A DNA stretch of 64,000 nt from Gordius sp. MW1 (lineage: Eukaryota > Nematomorpha > Gordioida > Gordea > Gordiidae): positions 3,658,001 through 3,722,000 of the forward strand of contig OZ038532.1 in the NCBI GenBank assembly GCA_964036665.1, in the 5' to 3' direction. The notes below the pieces were generated by a model. The model did not search any database. It worked only from the letters and a program-made list of their open reading frames with translations, and was not told where the DNA came from. Below are positions 22,201 through 34,100 of the stretch, piece after piece (the first letter of the stretch is position 1; every line of letters starts with the position of its first letter). Made by a program: the position numbers and the translations under genes.

Positions 22201-25017
22201 GAGTAGTAATTGCGATGAGTGAAGTGTAGTGTTGTAAAAATGGCTGGATTTTATTTGGTTGACCTGTGGTTTTAGTCGGCTAAATGTAACCGGGCCAAAG
22301 TTTGGTCTGTTTTTCTTAGCCGACCTCTAGGCTTAGTCAAAATTTGAAAAGAAGACCAGAGCCGACCGTTAGTACTAGTTGAACCAAAAGTCGATTAAAC
22401 ACAGCCCACGTCTTTTTACCATAGTTTTGGTTTTAAATTTGATTTTGGAAATGCCAATTATTCGTGCTCTAGATGTACATATTTATTAAATGTCATATTC
22501 CCGGATTTTTATGGAGTCAATATTTTAATAAGATTAAACACTATGCTTCTTAATCCGTTAAATTAGAAACAATTTATAATTTTTCAAATCTTAAATCATT
22601 GCCATCTAAAAGCAATAATCGCTAAAAAAATCACAATAACCTTAAGCATCTATCATTTTAAAAAGTAACTACCCCTTATATATAAATGAAAAATGCACCA
22701 TGTTCAATTGCTTTTACATTACGTACTTTTTGTAGAATAAATTATTTGCATCATATTGATCATTTTTTTAAAAATAACTTCTAAACATATTAGATACTTA
22801 GCGAAATGAAGTTTTAATTGTCTCAATAATTTTATTAATGAACAATCTAGAAAAGTCTTACAGGATTTTAAAGCTCATGGGCATATTAAGAATTTACATT
22901 TGTGAGGAGGCAGAATTAAAAATATTAAATTTTTTTTAAATATATAAGGATAAATTTGATTTTAGGGGGCAGCTGCCCCTTCCTGTCACCCTGGCTACGC
23001 CTGCGCTAGGGCCAATAATATTAAGCACATTTTTTAGGTTACATTTAATTTTTCATAAACAAGATTTTATTGGACTTTTTGGTCTATTTATAAAGATTTG
23101 TGATTCTTAAGTTATTCCAAAATGCATACTTATAAACCAAAGATTTCACAAGAAAACTTAATTATTTTATAGTTGAACTCCGTTGGCCTTACAACCTAGG
23201 GTAAATTTTTTATCTTAAATAAGTTACTAAAAACTGGTTCTTAAAAATGACTAACACGTATTAAGAATTTTCATTTTATATAATTTAGGTCTTTTAATTT
23301 TGAGGCCAAAAAATATATAATCTTTGAACCATTGACCTAAAATCACATATTCAATTAGGTAATATATTTTACTACTTGTAACTATAATATAAATCATAAG
23401 TTACAACATATTTAGAAATAAAGTCCCTTCTAAAGTTAAACAAATTTTTATTTTTTTACACAGTATAAAAAGCAAAAAATTATTTAACTCCTATCAAGAG
23501 GCTTACTTCAATTGGTTTTTACTTTATTTTTATATTGTTTCTTCATAATTTTTATAAATAATTGATCAATTTTTGATATTTTTTGCGAATCATTAATTTG
23601 TAAAAATTTACAGCTATTAATTTATAGCGTAATTAAATTTTTATTTATTGTAAAACATCCAATAAAGTTTAAAACGAATTTAGTGTTACGAGTATTCTTC
23701 ATTAATTTTTAATTAATTTAAACGATCATTGTGCAACAAGGGGTAATAAAATAAAATACACTTAATTAAAAGTTGTTCTTATATGAAGGTCATTGATTTA
23801 CACTTAATTGATATTATTTTAAGTGTAAAAGAGCCATAGAAGAGAATAGAGGATTTGGATAGCTCTGAAATTAAACCATTATTTATTTTATTCTAGATGA
23901 ATTCATTGTTGTAATTGTAGATAAGGAGTAAACATTTTAATAAATTGGAAAAATGCGTTTTAATAACTCAAAAATTTTTTTAATATTTTTAATATTTTAG
24001 TTAGATCAAAATTTAAAACAATTTCCGTTTTTTGGATCCTAAACCATCACCAACTATTTGGCTCACACTATTTTAAAATAAAATTATAACACGGTTTTTA
24101 AAAAAATAATTGCTGGAACAAATACCAAAGAAGTTCTAAACTTTCGAATAACAAACTGCAGCCTATATATCTTAAAAACACCCCGTGTTCAATTCTTTTA
24201 TATTACGTATCTTTTGTTGAATAAATGTATTCCTCATATTGATTATTAAGGGAAAAAACTTTTATTTATATCAGAAACATGAATGAAATTTTTAATTGTC
24301 TCAATTTGGTCATCAATAATCTGAACCGTTTTACATGATTTTAAAGCTCATGAGCTTAGTCAGAATTTCCATTGGGAAGGAGGGGGGGGGGGTTGAAATA
24401 ATAAAATTATGTTCTCAGGAAAATTGTCCAGACGGTTCAGCCTTACAACTTAAGACAAATATTTTATCTTTAGATGTTTTACTAAAAACTGGTCTCTTAA
24501 AAATTATTAATACGTTTTTAGAATTTTCATTTCTTATAATATAATTAAAGCCTTATAATTTTGTGCACAAAAAATATACAACCTTCGAGCCATTGACATA
24601 AAACCCCAAATTCAATTAGGTTAATTGATTACCATTAGTGCCTAATGGTTATAAAATTAGCCTATTTATATGACTTACTATTATATGTGCTTTGCACAAT
24701 AATGCCAATTAATTAATTAAATTAATTACATGAAGAATATTATTTGCATAAAAAATTGTAATATGTATTAGTGTGTAAAAGCGGTTGGGGTATGTTTGGT
24801 CGCCTTTCAACTATGCCTAAGTCGACTCTCGTCAGCTTTTTGAATTTCGACTAAGGCTCGAGGTCGACTAAGAAAAATAGACCAAAAAATCTTTGTTATG
24901 TTAAGTCGACCAGAACCACGACCAAATAAAACCCAACCGTTTTTATAACACACTACTATCTTTATCACAATCAATTATGCATTAGGTACATTTATTTTGA
25001 AATAGGCTACATCTACC
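19276..25017. other. AT-rich intergenic stretch with small MITEs
   Basis: No supported gene. Contents: a 110-bp MITE at 20262-20370 with GGTAGCCAGG / CCTGGCTACGCCC ends; the poly-G block at 20599-20700; MITEs at 21574-21698, 22229-22427 and 24772-24950; and a GGCTACGCC end near 23000. Bases about 21840-23420 and 23560-24660 are decayed direct copies of each other. Confidence 0.6.
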
Positions 25018-25138
25018 ATGGATGAATTGGTGAACGAAAAATCAGAACTAACCGAATTAATACAATTTGGATCAATATTAAAAATAAAGAAATATTTTTC
25101 GGAGTTTGGAGACAAGATAAATTGTGTATTGGAACAAG
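25018..25138 (+). CDS. INVS: Inversin-like exon 1
   Basis: First ATG of the model, 40 codons (MDELVNEKSELTELIQFGS), donor GAACAAG|gtttga, phase 1. Its FGSILKIKKYF stretch may begin the first ankyrin helix. Confidence 0.6.
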
Positions 25139-28100
25139 GTTTGAAGCTTTTAACATTTGAATAGAGTATAAGATTTCAAAATTTATAAATTAGGACAATG
25201 TGTGTTATTATAGTGTGAGCAATATTTTGGAATAAGCAAAGTGTTAATTGTTGTTAGCATGTAAGAAATGGTTTTTTTAAAGTAAAATTTAAGTTATCAT
25301 TTATAGGTTTTATGCATCAAAGCAGTTACAATTAGTATCTCTAAATTTTAGTAAATTAAAAACATTATATAATGGATGGTCTTGATATTTAACACGTGTT
25401 AATAATAACGGTCTAAAATTAAATATCGACCGGTTAAAATTAAGGCCTTTTATCATAATTAAATATTTAATACTAAATTTTAAGCATAAACTTATGGTCA
25501 AGCATTTAATAAATAAATGATATTAATCTTAAATTTTTAATTAAAAACAAATTATATATAATGGTTAGATATGACATCTCTCAATCTAGCAGTGGTAATG
25601 GAGAGACTTCATGTCGTTGAAACGTTGCTGGAATTTGGCGCAAATCCCAACATAGCTGATTCAGAGGGCCATACCCCGCTCCATTGGGCTACTGGTATTT
25701 ATTACATCTTGCTTAATATTAATTTATAGTTCATATTCCTTTTTAAATTTATTCCACAATATTTACGACACAATGACATTATACACAGATTATGCTCTTC
25801 CAGGCGCGTAGCCAAGGGGGCGGAAAGCGAGACTTTTTTTACCCCCTTGACCAAAATTTGAAATTTTTCTTGATAAATAAATAGATTAAATGGGTTAAAA
25901 TATTATGATTTAGTTTCATAAAAGATTTTGAGACACTTATAAAAGCCTGGAAACATAATATATATACATTCAATTTTTCGAATTTAATTTTCGATTAAAA
26001 GCTTGCACCCCCAACATTATCATTTTCCACCATTGATTCTAAATTATGAAAAACTTGTTTTTTTTTATCTAAACACCGTTCATTTAGCTGTACTAAAAAA
26101 TGTCAAGTAAACAGATTGAGTGACTGTAATTTTGCTAATTAGCAACTTGAGAATCTTTCAGATAAAACTGATATAATTTTGCTTTGGTTTCGGCCATTAT
26201 TTAATTTTACCTAAATGATAATATTTTCTGCCAGTTGAATAACTTGCATAAGGTCCATGTCCTTTTTCAGGGTATAAAAACGATAGTAAATGCTATGATT
26301 AATGAAGAGAAGAGATTTTCTAAAGCTGGTTATATAGCGCCTTGAAGTTTCGCATATATTGTACGCGAAGTTTATTTTTGTTACATTATAAATAAAAGTG
26401 TAGAATTTTTTTTGAATTTTTCCTCCCCCTTGAGAAAGTCCTGGCTACGCGCTTGCCTTTAACTAATTTAGGAATGGTTGTTATAATGAACTAAGGATAA
26501 TTTCCAACCATATTCAACCCATTAGATTTTGTTACTTCTTAAGACACTATTACAATAAAAAATTTTCATTGAAACGCTTTTATCACTTTATTTGTCTTTA
26601 GTTCTAGGGGATGTAGACATGGTTAAAGCTTTATTAGCATTCAAATCATCTCCCAAACTAAACCTAAATGCTAGGGATAAGCATGGTGCTACGGTGTTGC
26701 ATTATGCGTGCCAGTTATCGAGTCATTACAATCAACACGTAATGAGTGATGCCGAACGCCAAGCTTCAGAAGTCGAAACATTGGATTTCAACAAAATTGA
26801 ACTCACTTTCAACAACTATCACAAAAGCATTGCGACCAAAGAAAAAGATCCCGAGACTTATGGTCAGATATTACAACTATTTCTCGATCAACCTTTGCTT
26901 AACCTTGATGTATTTGATGAAAGTGGAAGGACCCCTTTAATTTGGGCAGCTAACTTTGGTATTATACAGTAATTTATTTGAAATTTAAGAGTATAGAATT
27001 ATATGGTATTAGAGTTGTAAACCGGGTGGGTTTTGTCTGAGCGACGTTTTTGGGTTTGGTCGACTAAACATAAGCAAATCAAAGGTTTTTTTGATTTTTT
27101 TTTATGTTAATCGATGTCCACTAAGAAAAATATACCTAAAAACCTTTGATATGTATGTTTAGTCGACTAAATTTAAAGGTCGACCAAACAAAACCCAGCC
27201 GTACTTACAACACTACAGGGTTGGCTAGACCTATAGTAATTTTATTTTTAAAAATAATAAATGTTTTAACTCCTATAAAACTAACAGGTAGCGATATGGC
27301 TTGCGTTTCATTGCTACGGAAAAGAGCCAACCCTTTAATCATTGATAAGGAAGGATTCACAGGTACCTCATTCCTTATTATGCATATTATATATAGTTTT
27401 TAAAAAATCAGCTTTAAACGACTATATTCTTTGCAAGTAATTAACTAATGTTCTACTTCTAATACATTATATCTATTTAAGTTTAGAGCTTCAGAATTAA
27501 AACTTTACTTACAATATCATTTTATTGTTACAATGTCCTTTGAAGGAATTGTTACAATAATATATTATAATTTGGCACAAAATTCACAAATTAAATATAC
27601 AGACGTCTAACCTTATATTATTCAAGAATGACATATTGATACCTGATATAATGAATAAAGAGGGGTATTTAAAATTATTTAAGATATATCATTTTTCTCG
27701 GAAACTATTAAAAAATTAAAAAAAGTTAATATATACACGCTTATAAACATTTTGCAGTACTTCATCACGTATGCAATAAAGGACACGTTGACTGCTGTGC
27801 CGCAATATTGGGAAGTATGACGCGGAATCAAAAATTAACTCTGATAGACATCAAAGATTTAAATGGTTGCAGCGCTTTATTACACGCTTCCAATTTTGGG
27901 TATACGCCATGCGTCAAGCTATTGCTAGAGGCGGGAGCCGATGTTAACAGTTGCGACATTAAAGGAAGAACGTAAAGACACGTTTTGCTGCTTGAATTTA
28001 ATATGATATCATGACTATAATAAATTACCAAATACCGGAATATAATTAAAATTAATGAATTTCATTATTACCAACTTAAAAGTAAAGCTTATTTTATTAG

Positions 28101-31100
28101 CCATCACTTTTATGTTTGTCTATATTAGCTTATGGTTGTTGATCTGAATTAATAAGATGCAAGTTTGAAGCGCATTTGCATAAAAATCAAGCAGCACGAA
28201 GCTATGAGATTATTAATTTTTAATGGGTTAGATTGAAATACTAAACTCATCTCATAATTTTTATTTTTTAACATTAGTGAGATTATTGAGATTCGTCGAA
28301 CTTAAAACTTTACTGTCTTCAAACCAGAAAAATCAAACATGTTATTGGCCTCTTATAATTTTAACAATAAAACTTACACTCCGCCGCATCCCTATGTTGT
28401 GGGGCATAATAAAACAAAGCACAAACTGTAGCAATTCTTGTTATATTCATCATAATTAAAATTAAAAGGTAATTTACTGATAATGTATTAATCGAATATA
28501 ATTTTTAATATTAAACATTTATTCTAAATATGCCAACAATTAATTAATGAATTAGCTTTTATATACTTCCTATATTATATAATTTTTATCGTATTTTGCG
28601 AACGCACTTTTTAGTGTTGTATAGTCAAGATTCTCAGATGCAAATAACTTAAATAGATAACATTTAATGCATGAATTATTGTTTATTATAGTATTTATCT
28701 GTATAATTGATTAAATAAAATTTAAAGGGCCTTTGCTAAAGTATAATTACCTATATTTTGGAAATTTGAAATTTAGAGCCCTGTATTACGCCAGTGCCAA
28801 GGATAAACTAGAAACGGTGATTGCACTGGAGCAATTCCACGCTGATTTTTGGACTCTGACGATAAGGGGGGAGTCTTGCATGCATGCGGCAATCAAAGCA
28901 AAGAACTATGATATAATCAAACACTTCCTAGAAGTACACGGTACTAAGGCTGCATCTTACAGTTCGTCACCCGATGGCGTTACTCCTCTCCACAGTGCGG
29001 TGTACATCGGAGACATACTAATTTGCAAAATGCTACTCGATACTAATATAGATTCAAGTCCCATCCTCAAAACTGATGTAATTTTTTGTATTTAAACCAT
29101 AGTTTAACGGCGCACTTCTAGCATGACCTAAACTTTGGTTTATTGTGGAACAGGTCCTACTTTAAAGAGTTGGAGTTTTTATTAAAGTAATTAAGTGTCA
29201 TCATTTATCATATATAAATTCCTAAATCCTACTAATTTTATGCTAGAGCAAGCTCTCGTATTTACACATAATATAAGTTAGCCTATTCTGTTATGCCTAT
29301 ATCGCAACTAATTATAATTAAAAACGACTAACAGCTGCATTTTTAAATAATTCTTGTTTTGTTTATCACTAATATATTGTCCGAAGAAATCCTATTTTAC
29401 ACCTCTCGATATCGCGCTCCTCATGAACGATGACAAAATTAAAGATTTGCTAAAAAGTCACGGGGCCTTGTCGTACGAACAAATGTTAGAAGGTCAAGCT
29501 GTCATAGCCAAGATACAGGGTGACAGCGCGGGAACGGTGACTTTAAATAAGATGTGGCGAAAGCAAATGTCTCGTCGTCATTCGGAAAGTTTCGATAATA
29601 CACCTCCAGGATGTGTATCTCCTGCAGAGCAATCACCTTCGTCTTCAAGCCACAGATCTAAAAATTCAACGGAGGATGTCAGCCACAGGACTTCGATTAT
29701 AGCCGATCTGCCTAACACTATCGTAACTCCAAAATCTGAGAGAATGGAGATAGTGCGAAGGATAATCAAGCTCGATAGACTCAAGAAACTGGGGGTTTCA
29801 TTGGATCCTGAAAATAGCAAAAAAAGCCTAGCCTCTGAGGACGATTACTTTAGATTACTTCATCAACATCTATTTTCTTCTCCTACGATAAGCCCGAGAG
29901 CATCTTTAGATCGGACCACGAGTCTTGATGATAAACATTACAAAAATGCAGGTCCATCTGGATCCGATGTATATGCTTCGACGCAAAAAGAAATGGTTAA
30001 ACGTGCAAGCAACACAAAGAAGGATACTATAGAAGAAGAATCTTCTGGTAACAGCGACTTGTCACACCAAAGTTTTGCATGGAGTTCGACTTTTAATTTG
30101 TTTAATAAATTTAGGATAAGGGCACGCTTATCATATTGATTCAAGTTACTTTTTATATCATCAAACTAAATGACCAAAGGTTAAGGCTATTTCTTAAAAA
30201 GATCCAAATTTCATTAGATAGTTTAATATAACGTATATAAAAGTGGTAAAGTAAAACGCGTTTGATAGGTAGATCGCCCATCAGATTGAATCCTAATCGC
30301 CTCAATTCAATTTCTTCATCCTCTGCACTAAAAGACTACGAAGATCGCAGCCTCAGTTTTATGCGCGCTTTTTCATCTTCCGATTCATACTTTAAGCCTC
30401 TTCCCGCCACATATGTCGACGGGAACGTTAATTTAGACTTTTTATCCGACTCCAGCTTGGAAGTTGAAAAGTTTTACGTGCTTAAGAAAATACGTAATAT
30501 ACTCAATTTATACGCTCACCTCTCTATATCCAATGCGTCAGTCGGTCATGACATGAACCTGAAAACTAATGCTACATCAGAAAATTTAATTGATATAACG
30601 CCATTAAAAATTAATGATGTGGATAATTATTTGGTCGGTAGCAATCAAAGCCGACTTACTCCTTCGTCGTCACATGATTATAGTTTAAGCCATCATTTCT
30701 ATAACAATTATATATCCCCACCTTTCTTTCCCTCTGAAAATATGTATGATAGAAGTAAACCCTATATCGATATTACCGAAAAAATTAGAAGCGCCAAAAT
30801 CTATGGTGTTAACACGGTGCCGTTGTGCGAATTTAGTAAAATTATTGATTCCGAATGGACTACGCGAACATCCATAGAACTCAGTCGCGTTTTACCTTTA
30901 CAGCAACTATACGAGAGCTATTATTCTTTAAACGATGACCTTTTGAACAAATTGACTGCGGAAGACGATAAAAATTTACAAAATTTAAAAATGGATAACA
31001 ATCATATAGGTGATGTTAATCAAATCGTTCATCGACATTCACGACCAAATGGCTTGATTGATAAAGAAAATTACGGAGAATTTTCATCGTGGGAACGAGT

Positions 31101-34100
31101 ATGTGAATCTGCTCAATCAACAACTTTGGTACCCAAAAAAATACCTTATAAAAGCATTTACAAAACTCCTGAAGAACGAGCATTACTACAGGTTAAAACG
31201 TTTTTTTGTCTTCTATATAATTGTATGAAGCTTACCATGGGCCTAGCCAAAGGGAAGGGCAGAGGGGCGGCTGCCCCCTCTAAATCCAAAAATTTCTTAA
31301 AATTATGCCTAAAATTTTGATAAATATATTTGCCCCTCCCTAAATTGTTATTTCTCCCCTCTAATCCCAATGCTGGCTACGCCCATAAAGCTTACTATTA
31401 ATTGCTATGCAATTTATGGGCTCGTTTTTTGTTGTCCGTCCGTCCGTTGTCCGTCCGTTGTCCGTCCGTCCGTCCGTTACCCTCCCTATCTATTTGCATT
31501 GGGTATATTTGGTTATCGATTTTTTAAATTAATGCATGAGAAAGAGGTGGCCCACCCCTCATCTCTATCTCCCTCGCTTTCGGGCGGGGTCGGGCTTTAA
31601 TTGCTACGTTAAATTAATGCATAAGTATATCTATTCGTTTTTGAATTGGGTAACATTTTATATAATAAACATAAATAAAAGTTGTTTACTTTTTAATTGC
31701 TATGCAATTTAACTAGTTTTTGTTATATAATAAACATAGATAAAAGTTGTTTACTTTTAATGCTATGCAATTTAACTAGTTATATAATAAACATAAATAA
31801 AAGTTGTTTACTTTTAATTGCTATGCAATTTAACTAATTTTGGGGTTAGAATCCCGGAGTTTTTTTTGACTCTTATGATTGTTCTTGTTACTATCATTGA
31901 TAATAAGAATTTTTGGCCGTCCGCTGGCTGCTGACCAATGAAAAAAATGACCATTGGCCAAAATGTGAATCGAAATTATTTTTTTCGTTTTTTTTGATTA
32001 TTATGATTGTTCCTGTTTCTACCATTGCTATTATGACTTTTTGGCCGTCCGCTGGCTGCTGACCAATGTTATATAATAAACATAAATAAAAGTTGTTTAC
32101 TTCTAATTGCTATGCAATTTAACTAGTTTTTGGGTTAGAATCCCGGAGTTTTTTTGACTCTTCTGATTGTTTTTGTTACTATCATTGATAATAAGACTTT
32201 TTGGCCTTCCGTTGGCTGCTGACCAGTGAAAAAAATGACCATTGGCCAAAATGTGAATCGAAATTATTTTTTTCGTTTTTTTTTGACTATTATGATTGTT
32301 CCTGTTACTACCATTGCTATTATGACTTTTTGGCCGTCCGCTGGCTCCTGACCGATGGAAAAAATGACCATTGGCCAAAATGTGAATCGAAATTATTTTT
32401 TTCGTTTTTTTTTGACTATTATGATTGTTCCTGTTACTACCATTGCTATTATGACTTTTTGGCCGTCCGCTGGCTGCTGACCAATGAAATAAAATGACCA
32501 TTGGCCAAAATGTGATTCGAAAACTTTTTTTTCGTTTTTTTTGACTATTATGAATTTATATCCACTTTTACCGTGTCCTGGCTGCTGACCAATGGAAAAA
32601 AATGACCATTGGCCAAAATGTGATTCGAAATTTTTCGTTTTTTTTACTCTTATGAATTTATATCCACTTTTACCGTGTGCTGGCTGCTGACCAATGGAAA
32701 AAAATGACCATTGGCCAAAGTGAGCATCAAAATTTTTTTTTCCGTTTTTTTTGGCTATCATTGACTTATAGAGTATCTGTTGGTACTGACCAATAGAGAA
32801 AAAGTGACCATTGGCCAAATTTTTGATTTTTTTAATTAAAAATTGTTCAAATTCAACAAAAAATTTCTCCCAACAATTCTGCAAATTCTTAACATTTTGT
32901 TGTTTTATAATATAATGTTTGTTGGACCCATAATCACTAAAGGCCATAAAAACTAATGTAATACGCAACTAGAAGCAAACACTAAATCTAACCCTAACCC
33001 TTGCCTATATTACATTTTGCCTATATTACATTTTGCCTATAATGGAAAATTTGTATAAATAATGAATTAATCATTAGGCATTTAATACCCCCCTATAGGC
33101 ATTCTCGCCCCTTCCCACCTTTCTCGCCCATAAATTGCATAGCAAATATGATACATTTATACGAAGTACAGATGAGTCGTCCCCCCTTCCCTTCCCCTCT
33201 TCTCTTCCCTTCCCCTCTTCCCTTCCCTTCTCCCCCTTCCCACGAGGGCCGAAGGCCCGAGTTATTGTAAACTTAAATTAATTGTGCGCTATTATTTTAG
33301 CTTTCCTTTAAACGTTTTGCAATATGCAATTGTGTTCAATGTTTACTAAAAAAATATAAAATAAATATATTTTTTGCCCTAAATTCATTTCATTTCGGCA
33401 AATTAAGAAATTAATAAAGAAATTGACGGCTATATATTGATCATTCCTTGTTTAGATTAAAGGCTATCTTGTATTTTAGAGGTATTTATTATATTTAGGA
33501 ACTTGAGGATGTCAAGCATGGTATCAACCAACTAGGTCCGGGTATGAAGGATATATATTTGAAAAGATTGCAGAGGAAATACAAAAACAAACAATTTGAA
33601 ACGTTGGATCAATGGAAAATATTCCTTAAAAGTACAATAAAAACATGAAAATAAATTTTTGTCATTGTAACTCAGAACGATTGTTTGATATACAAGCAGT
33701 TAAAATAGACGGGTACAAAAAAGACAATAATTTAGACGATTTGGAGGTAATATAAAATAATCAAATTAATTACACCGATATTTATTACTACAGAATATAA
33801 GCTTGTCATCTGTTTCGCTCTCAAGTGATCATAGTATTCTTAAATCGGGCAAATTAAAGCCCGAAACCAAGTATGTAAAACCTTAATTAATTTTATTTAA
33901 AACGATAGAGTAAAGCATCGCCATGGAAATTCCGGTCCTTCCATATATCCAGAAAATTCTCACGAACAAAGTCACCTCAATTTTGGTAATTACTTTGAAA
34001 TTAATTGTACTCGTCTCTATTTAGATAAAGCTTATTTTGCAAAGTGTAAAGACGTTGGCGACAAAGGTGGTACCTCAATGAGTGGCAGATTACCTAAAAT

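Noticed and set aside
28277-28459. 60-codon frame between inversin-like exons 5 and 6
   Set aside because: Exon 5 joins exon 6 directly in phase with continuous ankyrin sequence; this frame fits neither phase nor ankyrin pattern.
17511-33261. CRISPR-like array of spaced repeats
   Set aside because: Repeats are imperfect ~100-bp minisatellite units without uniform unique spacers, in a spliced-gene eukaryotic context.
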